5,791 nucleotides of DNA from Acidimicrobiia bacterium (GTDB lineage Bacteria; Actinomycetota; Acidimicrobiia; IMCC26256; PALSA-555). Shown one piece after another: positions 1 through 5,455 of this stretch. Every line of letters begins with the position of its first letter. Position 1 is the first letter of the stretch. The notes beneath the pieces are model-generated. The model was not told the DNA's origin, made no database searches, and saw nothing but the letters and a program-made list of their open reading frames with translations. The DNA lies in NCBI GenBank assembly GCA_022865365.1, contig JALHSW010000655.1, positions 1 through 5,791 of the forward strand, written 5' to 3'. The translations under genes and the position numbers were made by a program.

Positions 1-1
1 G

Positions 2-55
2 TTACGCAAAATGGGATACGACGTAACCCTCAACCCCATAGCCGCCGCGGGGTAG
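2..55 (+). CDS. 3' end of an upstream protein-coding gene (partial)
   Basis: An open frame enters from the left edge and ends at TAG (53-55). It reads LRKMGYDVTLNPIAAAG, a plausible protein C-terminus. A GC-rich hairpin about 20 bases after the stop is where a terminator would lie, which supports a real gene end. The tail resembles from memory the '-LGYxVTLxP-AA' ends of some transposases, but 17 residues are too few to name a family. The alternative is that this is non-coding flank. The base sequence also has a short inverted repeat (GTTACG 1-6, CGTAAC 22-27). Confidence 0.35.
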   Translation, partial: LRKMGYDVTLNPIAAAG

Positions 56-74
56 CGAGAATCTTCGCATCAGC

Positions 75-97
75 GGCCCCGCTTCGGCGGGGCTTCT
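75..97 (+). terminator. GC-rich hairpin, probable terminator of the upstream gene
   Basis: A perfect 7-bp stem (GCCCCGC 76-82, GCGGGGC 87-93) closes a TTCG tetraloop and is followed by TTCT. It lies 20 bases after the stop at 53-55. There is no long U-tract, as is usual for high-GC actinobacterial terminators. The same 18 bases, GGCCCCGCTTCGGCGGGG, recur at 2252-2269 after the tRNA fragment. Confidence 0.5.
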
Positions 98-191
98 CAC
101 CGTCCGGCAGGCAATGCAGCAAGAGGTTGCGTTGCGGCGGAACGCACGAGCAGTACCGGCGGCAGAAGCGTTGATGCGCCTGCTTCGCTCA

Positions 192-215
192 GCTGTCACA
201 CCCGCTTGCTACAAC
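192..215 (+). promoter_or_regulatory. Candidate promoter of the DUF2786 gene, shared with the next gene
   Basis: GCTGTCACACC (192-202) is followed by TACAAC (210-215), a TAnnnT-like -10 element 7 bases before the ATG at 222. This predicts a leaderless mRNA starting at or next to the ATG. The layout CTGTCACAC-N8-TACAAC matches in spacing the actinobacterial RecA-independent DNA-damage promoter (RecA-NDp/PafBC class, recalled as TTGTCRGTG-N8-TAnnnT). Only the TGTCA part and the N8 spacing agree, because bases 7-9 differ. Control by PafBC is therefore a hypothesis. The same 11-mer at the same distance precedes the gene at 979. Confidence 0.45.
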
Positions 216-221
216 CAGCGC

Positions 222-929
222 ATGACCCAGACCGACCTTCCCGACGGACTGCTCGACAAAGTTCGCGCGCTCTTGGCCAAGGCCGAGTCGACGCGGTTCG
301 AGGCCGAGGCCGACGCGTTCACGGCGAAGGCGCAAGAGCTGATGGCGCGCTACCGGATCGAGCGCGCAATCCTCAGCATGCACGAGCCTGCGGGCTGCGA
401 TGGTCCGACGAGCCGTCGCATCCTGGTTCCCGCTCCGTACTCCGACGCCAAGTTCATCCTCCTGGCGGGCATCGCTGCAGCGAACGGTTGCTCGGCGGTG
501 TGGTCGAGGCGGCTCGGCTTCGCCACCGCCTTCGGGTTCGGCCCTGAGCTCGACGCGGTCGACACGCTGTTCGTTTCTCTGCTCATCCAGGCGGGCAGCG
601 CCTTGCGGCGCCACGGTGCGAAGATCGACTCGTTCGGGCGCCGCCGCACCAAGAGCTTCCGACGGTCGTTCTTGCTGTCCTTCGCGGTTCGGATCGGAGA
701 GCGCCTCGAGTCGACCGTCGCCGCCACGGTTGCCAACGCGCGTGCCGAGGTCGGTGCCGAGCTCGTGCCCGTACTCGTCGACCGCTCTGACCGAGCACGC
801 GCGGCGGCCGAAGCCGCGTTCCCCGAGACCCGGTACTTCGCCCCTGTCGCCTCCGATGGAGAAGGCTGGTACGCCGGGCGCGTGTTCGCCGATCTCGTGG
901 ATCTCGCCGCCGCTCCGAGCCTTCCGTGA
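222..929 (+). CDS. DUF2786 domain-containing protein
   Basis: A 235-aa soluble protein with no signal peptide or membrane segment. Residues about 10-47 carry the DUF2786 pattern (LLDKVRALLAKAEST, then EAEADAFTAKAQELMARYRI), a short helical domain common in actinobacterial and phage proteins. The C-terminal half has the companion region of this family, with a basic stretch SFGRRRTKSFRRSFLLSFAVRIGERL at about 137-162. No catalytic residues are known and the molecular function is unknown. I chose the ATG at 222 because a TACAAC -10 element lies 7 bases upstream and the DUF2786 domain starts about 10 residues in. An in-frame ATG at 114 would add 36 low-complexity Arg/Ala-rich residues and would place the promoter-like element inside the gene. 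The gene is separated by 49 bases from the next, which has its own copy of the promoter element. Confidence 0.85.
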   Translation: MTQTDLPDGLLDKVRALLAKAESTRFEAEADAFTAKAQELMARYRIERAILSMHEPAGCDGPTSRRILVPAPYSDAKFILLAGIAAANGCSAVWSRRLGFATAFGFGPELDAVDTLFVSLLIQAGSALRRHGAKIDSFGRRRTKSFRRSFLLSFAVRIGERLESTVAATVANARAEVGAELVPVLVDRSDRARAAAEAAFPETRYFAPVASDGEGWYAGRVFADLVDLAAAPSLP

Positions 930-948
930 CGCGCTCGTCCGACCGTTC

Positions 949-972
949 GCTGTCACACCGGTGGCCCATGAT
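949..972 (+). promoter_or_regulatory. Candidate promoter of the 116-aa gene, second copy of the shared element
   Basis: GCTGTCACACC (949-959) is identical to 192-202 and again begins exactly 30 bases before a start codon (979). The hexamer at the -10 position is CATGAT (967-972), weaker than TACAAC but aligned with it. With a -10 here, transcription would start at about the ATG, again giving a leaderless message. The element lies in the short gap after the DUF2786 gene, so the downstream genes can be transcribed independently. Confidence 0.45.
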
Positions 973-978
973 CGGTGT

Positions 979-1329
979 ATGGATGATGCAGTGCTGATCG
1001 AGACCTGGATCGAACTCCCCGACCTACCCGACTGGCGGCCCCTCGTCGCGGTGGCTCGGTTGTCGCGGGCGAGCGACGCGCTTCTGGCACTTGACGAACA
1101 GGACTTCATGTACATGGCTGCCGCATTGAGTGTGGACGGCGCGTTGACCATCCACCTGTACAAGCATCGGGAGACGCGCCGCTACTTGAACCTCGACGAC
1201 GCTGGACACGCCTACCGGTATTGCGGTCCCGTTCCTGGGGACACGGCGGATCGGATGAGCGGGACGTACCGGCTGCACCAGTCCTTCGCGGTGGCGCTGG
1301 TCGTCGCGGCCGACGGCGCAACCGCCTGA
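979..1329 (+). CDS. Hypothetical protein, 116 aa
   Basis: I do not recognise a family. The product is a small soluble, mildly acidic single-domain protein without signal peptide or membrane helix. It opens with MDDAVLIETWIELPDLPDWRP and has a central helix-like stretch (RASDALLALDEQDFMYMAAAL, about 30-50). A basic, strand-like segment follows (LTIHLYKHRETRRYLNLD, about 56-73), then a hydrophobic strand near the end (SFAVALVVAADG). The frame stays open upstream to about 400, but that part is out-of-frame reading of the DUF2786 gene. The ATG at 979 follows the shared promoter element at the same spacing as the neighbouring gene, which decides the start. It ends 23 bases before the next gene and may head a three-gene unit (979-1999). 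Confidence 0.7.
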   Translation: MDDAVLIETWIELPDLPDWRPLVAVARLSRASDALLALDEQDFMYMAAALSVDGALTIHLYKHRETRRYLNLDDAGHAYRYCGPVPGDTADRMSGTYRLHQSFAVALVVAADGATA

Positions 1330-1352
1330 GCACTCGTGTCCCCTTCCCCGCG

Positions 1353-1733
1353 ATGACGAAGCAACGGCACCTACGTCCGGGAGACCGGCTCGAGGACGAT
1401 GCGACGATCGTGATCCGGGGCGGTCTGCTCGATCCCGGCGGCTTGCGCGCCGACGCCCAGCGCCATCACGCCGTCTACGGCAGCTACGGGATCTCGGTCT
1501 TCGCCGCTCGTGACGTCGCCATCGACGAGTTGGCCCAGCAAGTGCCGCTTGTCCGCTTCGAGGTCCTGACCCTCGTGCGCGTCGGCGTGCTGCGGGCCGC
1601 GGGGTTCGGACTCGAGCCCACAGGCCGCAACCCCAGGCATTTCACCGTCGTCTTCGACGATCTCGACGCCGGCATCGCGGCGCTCCTCGCCTGCGAGCAC
1701 CGCAGTTGGACCAACCCGTATCATGAGGACTGA
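1353..1733 (+). CDS. Conserved hypothetical protein, 126 aa
   Basis: A soluble protein of 126 residues that I recall as a recurrent, unnamed actinobacterial family; no function is known to me. Recognisable blocks are RPGDRLEDDATIVIRGG near the N-terminus (8-24), YGSYGISVFAARD (42-54) and ELAQQVPLVRFEVLTLVRVGVLRAAG (59-84). RNPRHFTVVFDDLD (92-105) and a terminal NPYHED (121-126) follow. The conserved His, Asp and Arg residues could form an active site, but no fold can be assigned by eye. There is no clear Shine-Dalgarno before the ATG, and in-frame upstream codons offer no better start. The gene sits 23 bases after the 116-aa gene and 20 bases before the next small gene, which suggests co-transcription. 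A toxin-antitoxin role for this pair is possible from layout alone and is unproven. Confidence 0.78.
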   Translation: MTKQRHLRPGDRLEDDATIVIRGGLLDPGGLRADAQRHHAVYGSYGISVFAARDVAIDELAQQVPLVRFEVLTLVRVGVLRAAGFGLEPTGRNPRHFTVVFDDLDAGIAALLACEHRSWTNPYHED

Positions 1734-1753
1734 TCGACCAGCAGGTGGCAACC

Positions 1754-1999
1754 ATGAATGACCTCGATCTCATAGCGGACCTCAACGCACAAGACGACGA
1801 CGGTCTCGGCTGGTCGGCGCTCGCCGACGCCGCGGCTCCCGATCGGGTGCGGCCCGGCGCGATGCTGCTCGCGGGCAATGACCAGGCGCAGGCTGTGGTG
1901 CGCGTCGTCGCCGTTGATGACGACGGGCAGATCCACTTCGCGATCCTGCCCGGCTCGGTGGCCAAGAACCGCCACCTCCTCGACCGCACCGTCGCCTGA
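1754..1999 (+). CDS. Small acidic hypothetical protein, 81 aa
   Basis: An 81-aa acidic protein with no recognised domain. The N-terminal half is rich in Asp (MNDLDLIADLNAQDDDGLGWSAL). The C-terminal half looks strand-rich (PGAMLLAGNDQAQAVVRVVAVDDDGQIHFAILPGSVAKN) and ends LLDRTVA. The ATG at 1754 is preceded by AGGTGG (1743-1748) at 5 bases, a good ribosome binding site. A GTG at 1745 lies inside that site and is less likely. The gene follows the 126-aa gene by 20 bases in the same direction, so the two are probably made together. It is the last gene before the attachment-like module, whose first repeat starts 57 bases after the stop codon. Confidence 0.7.
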   Translation: MNDLDLIADLNAQDDDGLGWSALADAAAPDRVRPGAMLLAGNDQAQAVVRVVAVDDDGQIHFAILPGSVAKNRHLLDRTVA

Positions 2000-2056
2000 C
2001 TCTTGCCGCGGCCGCGCTACCCGAAGATCGTGCGCGCAGTCATCGTCAAGCCGTCC

Positions 2057-2190
2057 TGTCACCGAAGTTGTCACCAGTGGGCCGGGACTCGGCGGTACTG
2101 GACGGACTCAATGGGACTGCACGGACTCCGAGCCGGGGATTTCGGGACTGGGCGGTACTTGCCGGTACCAGACGGACGTTCGTCAAGGCG
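2057..2190 (+). repeat. Attachment-site arm module, left copy
   Basis: A gene-free block with layered repeats. Two TGTCACC heptamers (2057-2063, 2069-2075) are 12 bases apart. GGACT recurs at 2085, 2104, 2114, 2123 and 2145, and GGTACT at 2094 and 2154. CGGGACTsGGCGGTACT appears twice, 60 bases apart (2083-2099, 2143-2159; 16 of 17 identical). Next come a palindromic GGTACC (2164-2169) and an imperfect palindrome GACGGACGTTCGTC (2171-2184), directly before a tRNA anticodon loop. The same elements in the same order recur at 5710-5791. Clustered short repeats beside an inverted repeat at a tRNA 3' half are what a tyrosine-integrase arm and core site looks like. No integrase is present here to confirm this. 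Confidence 0.6.
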
Positions 2191-2235
2191 CTCATAACCC
2201 GAAGGTCGTGGGTTCAAATCCCACCCCCGCCACCA
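2191..2235 (+). pseudogene. 3' half of a Met-type (CAT anticodon) tRNA; displaced attachment site
   Basis: The block begins with an anticodon loop CTCATAA (2191-2197, anticodon CAT) and continues with the 3' anticodon strand CCCGA. It then has a complete T arm (GTGGG 2208-2212, loop TTCAAAT, CCCAC 2220-2224), the acceptor 3' strand CCCCGCC, discriminator A and an encoded CCA (2233-2235). The five bases before the loop (AGGCG, 2186-2190) cannot pair with CCCGA and no D arm or 5' acceptor strand precedes it, so this is not a functional tRNA. It is the piece left when an element inserts at the anticodon loop of a tRNA gene. The type is initiator, elongator Met or Ile(CAT); the GGCTCATAACCC-like context favours Met. 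Confidence 0.8.
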
Positions 2236-2249
2236 TCGCATCCGGTTGA

Positions 2250-2273
2250 GAGGCCCCGCTTCGGCGGGGTCTC
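2250..2273 (+). terminator. Hairpin downstream of the tRNA 3' half
   Basis: A 10-bp stem (2250-2259 with 2264-2273, one G-T wobble) closes a TTCG tetraloop. It begins 14 bases after the tRNA CCA end, where the original tRNA gene would have had its terminator. It shares 18 identical bases with the hairpin at 75-92. If active, it would stop read-through from the left module into the cyclase gene. Confidence 0.55.
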
Positions 2274-2300
2274 GCTGGTTCTTGGGTCGGTCGACCGGCG

Positions 2301-2326
2301 TTGATCGTCCGGTTCTGGTCTACTTT
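2301..2326 (+). promoter_or_regulatory. Weak candidate promoter of the cyclase gene
   Basis: TTGATC (2301-2306) and TACTTT (2321-2326) resemble -35 and -10 boxes but are only 14 bases apart, shorter than usual. Just upstream is a perfect 10-base palindrome CGGTCGACCG (2288-2297) that could be an operator or chance. A GAGG ribosome site at 2340-2343 lies 6 bases before the ATG at 2350. Confidence 0.3.
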
Positions 2327-2349
2327 CACGGTTTGCGCCGAGGTGGGGG

Positions 2350-3132
2350 ATGGGGTTGGGGGAGCTACCGAGCGGGACGGTGACGTTTCTGTTCACCGAT
2401 CTCGAGGGTTCGACCCGTCTCTGGGAGGAGCACCCAGACGCGATGCGCGCGGCCCTGGCCCGTCACGACGAGATCCTGCGCAACGCGGTCGAGGGCCACG
2501 GTGGGCACGTGGTCAAGACCACCGGCGACGGCCTCCACGCCGTGTTCGCCACCGCGCACGACGCCGTCCTCACCGCGGTCGAGGCCCAGCGTGCCCTGGG
2601 GGAGGAGCCGTGGCCGCTCCCGGAACCGTTCCGGGTGCGCATCGGCGTCCACACCGGTGAGGCCGAGATCCGCGACGGCGACTACTACGGCAGCGCCGTC
2701 AACCGCGCGGCGCGCGTCTCGGCCGCGGCGCACGGTGGGCAGATCGTCGTGTCGCACGCGACGGAAGAGGTGGCACGTGACCACCTCGACGGCATCGACC
2801 TCGTCGACCTCGGCGAGCACCTGTTGCGCGACCTGGCCCGACCCGAGCGGATCTTCCAGGTGCGCGCCGAGGGGCTCGCCCGCAAGTTCCCGCCGCTGCG
2901 GACGCTCGACACGCTCCCGGGCAACGTCCCCCGTCAGGCGACCAGTTTCGTCGGCCGCGAGGACGACGTCGCGGGCGTCGCCAAGACGCTGCGCGAGGTC
3001 TCGCTCGTCACCCTCACGGGTGTCGGAGGGGTCGGCAAGACCCGGCTGGCGGTCGAGGTCGCCGCCGAGCTGCAGCCCCACCAGCGCGACGGCTCCTGGA
3101 TCGTGGAGCTTGCTGCCGCAGACTCGGACTAG
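2350..3132 (+). CDS. Class III adenylate/guanylate cyclase with NB-ARC P-loop (N-terminal piece of interrupted gene)
   Basis: A 260-aa product that would make a cyclic nucleotide (cAMP or cGMP) from the NTP. The cyclase domain covers about 9-172. The metal-binding aspartates are D17 (in FTDLEGST) and D60 (in TTGDGL). The transition-state residues N118 and R122 lie in YYGSAVNRAAR, and K56 and D111 sit at the purine-specifying positions, favouring adenine. All expected catalytic residues are therefore present. A linker ending LPGNVPRQATSFVGRE leads into an NB-ARC-type ATPase start with the P-loop GVGGVGKT (224-231). The frame stops at TAG straight after WIVELAAADSD, so Walker B and the rest of the ATPase are cut off. 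The ATG at 2350 fits the family N-terminus (LPSGTVTFLFTD). The truncated protein could still be an active cyclase, lacking its ATPase/TPR control region. Confidence 0.88.
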   Translation: MGLGELPSGTVTFLFTDLEGSTRLWEEHPDAMRAALARHDEILRNAVEGHGGHVVKTTGDGLHAVFATAHDAVLTAVEAQRALGEEPWPLPEPFRVRIGVHTGEAEIRDGDYYGSAVNRAARVSAAAHGGQIVVSHATEEVARDHLDGIDLVDLGEHLLRDLARPERIFQVRAEGLARKFPPLRTLDTLPGNVPRQATSFVGREDDVAGVAKTLREVSLVTLTGVGGVGKTRLAVEVAAELQPHQRDGSWIVELAAADSD

Positions 3133-3183
3133 GCGTTCGTCCAAGTCGTCGCGGCCACCCTCGGCATCGCGACGCGCCCGGCG

Positions 3184-5136
3184 ATGTCGCTCGAGGACAG
3201 CGTCGTGGAGTCGTTGAGCGGCCGCTCGATGCTCCTCGTGCTCGACAACTGCGAGCACCTGCTCGACGCCGTCGGCCTGCTCGCGGCGCGCGTGCTGCGC
3301 GACTGTCCCGACGTGCGCCTGCTCGCACCGAGCCGCGAGGGCCTCGCGGTCCCCGGCGAGCGGGTCTGGCCACTCCGGTCGCTCTCGGTGCCGCGCGACC
3401 TCGATCCCGGATCGCTCGCGACAAGCGCGGCGATCATGCTGTTCGTCGATCGCGCGACCGCGGCCCGGCAGGGCTTTCGGCTCGACGAGTCGAACGCGGC
3501 AGCGGTCGCCGAGCTCTGCCGCCGGCTCGACGGCATCCCGCTCGCCCTGGAGCTCGCCGCCGCGCGGGTCGTGGCGATGAGCCCGGCCGAGATCGCCGGT
3601 CATCTCGACGAGCGGTTCCGGCTGCTGACCGGCGGCCGACGCACCGCGGTCGAGCGGCACCAGACGTTGCGCGCGACCGTCGACTGGTCGTATTCGCACC
3701 TCAGCGACGTCGAGCGTCGCGTCTTCGATCGGCTCGGCGTGTTCAGCGCGACCTTCGACGCCCCCGCGGCGACTGCGGTCGCCGGCGACGACCTCGAGGC
3801 CTGGGACGTGCTGGATGCGCTCACGGGTCTCGTCGCGAAGTCGATGGTCGTCGTCGCCGAGGAGGGCGAGGGCGGCGCGACCCGCTACCAGCTGCTCGAG
3901 ACGCTGCGTCACTTCGCCCGCGAGCAGCTCGACTCGTCCGGCGTGGCCGACGACGCCCGCCGGCGTCACGCCGAGCACTTCGCCCGCGTCGCCGAGGACG
4001 CAAGCATCCAGCTCGAGACCGCGCTCGAGATCGAGCGGCGGATCCGGCTCCACCTCGAGCTCGACGACCTGCGCAGCGCGGTGACGTGGGGGCTCGAGCG
4101 AGACAATGCAGACGACGCCGAGCTCGCGCTGCGGATCCTCACCGCGTTGGCGAATGAGTCGGTGTTGCGGCGGTCGAACGGGATCGGCGCGTGGGCGATC
4201 GCTGCGGTCGATCACGCACGGCGCTCCACTGCGGCGCACACCACGTCGGTCCTCGGCGCCGCGGCGTGGGCACTGATCTGGCGCGGGGAGTACGAGGAGG
4301 CCCTCGCGATCGCCCGCGAGGCGCTCGACCAACCCGACCTCGAGGCTGCCCCGGGCGTCGCGTCGGCGTTCTCCGCCGAGGCGGTCGTGCTGCAGAACAC
4401 GGGCCGATTCGACGACGCGATCGCGATCTACGAGCGGGCCCACGCCGTCCTCGAAGCCGGCGGTCGGTCGGGTTCGATGGCGGACTCGACGATCTGGAGC
4501 TGCCGCGCGATCGTCCACGCCGCGCAGGGTGACTACGCCCAGGCGCGCGACGACAACGCACATGCGCTCCGGATCGCGCGGGCCATCCAGAACCCGTACG
4601 CCCTCGCGCAGGCGCTGTTCGCCGAAGGGCTCGCGCGCTGGCCCGACGACCCCGAGGCCGGGCGGGTGGCGTTCGACGACGCGATCCGGCTCATGCGCAG
4701 CGGCGCTGGCGACGCCACGCTCGACAGCGCGCTGAGCCGGGTCTCCGAGCTGCGCGCCGAGGCGGGTGACAGGGCCGGCGCGCTCGACGCACTCGCCGAC
4801 GCGCTACGCCACAGCGTGGAGGTCACTGGGCGGATGGGGCTCTCGTACACGACGAGCTTCTCCCTGCGAACGTTCGCCGCGCTCGGTGCGGCGCAGGCCG
4901 CTGCAACGGTGGCCGGCGCGGTCGACCACGGCGCGCTCCCCGTCGCGTCGATCTGGCAGGGGAAGGACGCCGAGGCCGTCGCGCTGGCCCGCCAACGGAT
5001 CGCCGCCGCGCTCACCCCCGCGGAGATCGCGGCATGCGAGCAGCGGGGCGCCTCGATGACCGAGGACGAGGTCATCGCGTTCATCCACGCCGAAATCGAC
5101 CGTCTCCAACAGGAGCTCGACGACCCCGATGCCTGA
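3184..5136 (+). CDS. NB-ARC ATPase/TPR-like C-terminal piece of the interrupted cyclase gene
   Basis: Homologous sequence starts at 3133; the first ATG is at 3184 and has no ribosome binding site, so separate translation is doubtful. Counting from 3184 (650 aa), residues 17-26 hold Walker B (LLVLDNCEHL), then LLAPSREGLAVPGE, where the usual 'TSRE' threonine is proline. GIPLALELAAARV follows at about 117-129, and the winged-helix region at about 159-250 contains HQTLRATVDWSYSHL and YQLLETLRHFAREQL. Residues of about 300-560 form repeated helical pairs of TPR type (GEYEEALAIAREAL, GRFDDAIAIYERA, GDYAQARDDNAHALRIA). The C-terminus (MTEDEVIAFIHAEIDRLQQEL) is a charged helix with no DNA-binding domain. 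By family analogy this part would be an NTP-driven sensor or scaffold acting on the cyclase. Without a P-loop it cannot work as a normal ATPase alone. Confidence 0.8.
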   Translation: MSLEDSVVESLSGRSMLLVLDNCEHLLDAVGLLAARVLRDCPDVRLLAPSREGLAVPGERVWPLRSLSVPRDLDPGSLATSAAIMLFVDRATAARQGFRLDESNAAAVAELCRRLDGIPLALELAAARVVAMSPAEIAGHLDERFRLLTGGRRTAVERHQTLRATVDWSYSHLSDVERRVFDRLGVFSATFDAPAATAVAGDDLEAWDVLDALTGLVAKSMVVVAEEGEGGATRYQLLETLRHFAREQLDSSGVADDARRRHAEHFARVAEDASIQLETALEIERRIRLHLELDDLRSAVTWGLERDNADDAELALRILTALANESVLRRSNGIGAWAIAAVDHARRSTAAHTTSVLGAAAWALIWRGEYEEALAIAREALDQPDLEAAPGVASAFSAEAVVLQNTGRFDDAIAIYERAHAVLEAGGRSGSMADSTIWSCRAIVHAAQGDYAQARDDNAHALRIARAIQNPYALAQALFAEGLARWPDDPEAGRVAFDDAIRLMRSGAGDATLDSALSRVSELRAEAGDRAGALDALADALRHSVEVTGRMGLSYTTSFSLRTFAALGAAQAAATVAGAVDHGALPVASIWQGKDAEAVALARQRIAAALTPAEIAACEQRGASMTEDEVIAFIHAEIDRLQQELDDPDA

Positions 5137-5197
5137 GATGCCGACGGGTACGGTGACGTTCTTCGACCGAGTGCGCGCGGACGAGCCAAGTTCCTGA
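5129..5197 (+). pseudogene. Remnant of the start of a second cyclase gene
   Basis: An ATG at 5129 overlaps the stop codon of the preceding gene (ATGCCTGA) and opens a 22-codon frame, MPEMPTGTVTFFDRVRADEPSS. Its EMPTGTVTFF matches ELPSGTVTFL, the first strand of the cyclase at 2350 (7 of 10 residues identical), and then the similarity stops abruptly near 5161. The metal-binding FTD..GST motif is missing. This looks like the 5' end of a translationally coupled, tandem cyclase gene whose body was lost by deletion. The following 30 or so bases before hicA show no recognisable feature. Confidence 0.6.
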
Positions 5198-5233
5198 GCC
5201 GTGCACGCATCCGCGGCGAGTTGCAGAGCCGGT

Positions 5234-5455
5234 CTACAGGCTCTCAAGGAACTCTTCGACGCTCAGCCCCGACTGACGAACGATCGATCGCAGCGTGCCC
5301 GTGGCGAGTTCGCGGTGCAGGGGGACGATGACGACTCGACCGTCGTCCGATCGGAGCTTGCGGTGGCTGCCGCGCTGGCTGATCCGCCGGAACCCGGCAC
5401 GTTCGAGTGCTCGAGTGGCTTCGTCGCCGGAAATCCGCGGGAGCCGCGGGCTCAC
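5234..5455 (-). CDS. hicA: HicA-family mRNA interferase toxin
   Basis: A 73-aa protein of the HicA/YcfA type, a small dsRBD-like RNase that cleaves mRNA and blocks translation when free of HicB. The sequence shows the family pattern: ISGDEATRALERAGFRRISQRGSHRKLR with the catalytic histidine at position 31 in GSHRKL, then VVIVPLHRELATGTLRSIVRQSGLSVEEFLESL. Length is normal for the family. The start is GTG at 5455-5453, and it overlaps the hicB stop by 4 bases (GTGA), so translation is coupled to the antitoxin. A 6-bp inverted repeat (AGAGCC 5225-5230, GGCTCT 5239-5244) spans the stop codon and may help end the transcript. The toxin looks intact. Confidence 0.92.
   Translation of the reverse strand: MSPRLPRISGDEATRALERAGFRRISQRGSHRKLRSDDGRVVIVPLHRELATGTLRSIVRQSGLSVEEFLESL

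Larger units (their letters stand above)
2350..5136 (+). pseudogene. Cyclase-NB-ARC-TPR gene split by one in-frame TAG
   Basis: The frame before the TAG at 3130-3132 and the frame after it are the same. The codons that follow (AFVQVVAATLGIATRP) continue the family sequence without a gap, so the whole is a 928-residue protein interrupted by a single codon. Relatives carry an acidic or small residue region here, and GAG to TAG is a one-base explanation (inference). The joined protein has cyclase, P-loop, Walker B, GxP loop, winged-helix and TPR-like parts in normal order. In mycobacteria, relatives such as Rv0386 end in a LuxR-type helix-turn-helix; none is visible here. The cause may be a true nonsense mutation, an assembly error or, less likely, read-through. 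Confidence 0.75.

Noticed and set aside
2..199. 65-codon minus-strand frame at the left edge
   Set aside because: It crosses the terminator hairpin and has no recognised motif or ribosome binding site. The plus-strand reading as a gene end plus terminator is simpler.
189..1163. A 324-codon minus-strand frame, longer than the plus-strand genes it covers
   Set aside because: The plus strand encodes a recognisable DUF2786 domain and has promoter-like elements before both starts. The minus frame is low-complexity and has no motif.
2057..2190. CRISPR array or regulatory direct-repeat array
   Set aside because: Repeat units are 5-17 bases with uneven spacing and no uniform spacers, there are no cas genes, and the block is tied to a tRNA fragment.
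2191..2235. A functional tRNA gene at this site
   Set aside because: Only the 3' half exists. The upstream bases do not pair with the anticodon or acceptor strands and no D arm is present.
2068..2304. Plus-strand frames of 60-120 codons between 1878 and 2304
   Set aside because: They run through the repeat module and the tRNA 3' half. Peptides such as NPKVVGSNPTPAT and RRSWVQIPPPP are well-known false translations of tRNA 3' ends.
2365..4563. A 732-codon open frame on the minus strand opposite the cyclase gene
   Set aside because: It is antisense to a frame with clear cyclase and NB-ARC motifs and has an Arg/Asp/Glu/Val-rich composition typical of antisense reading of GC-rich genes. No domain is recognisable.
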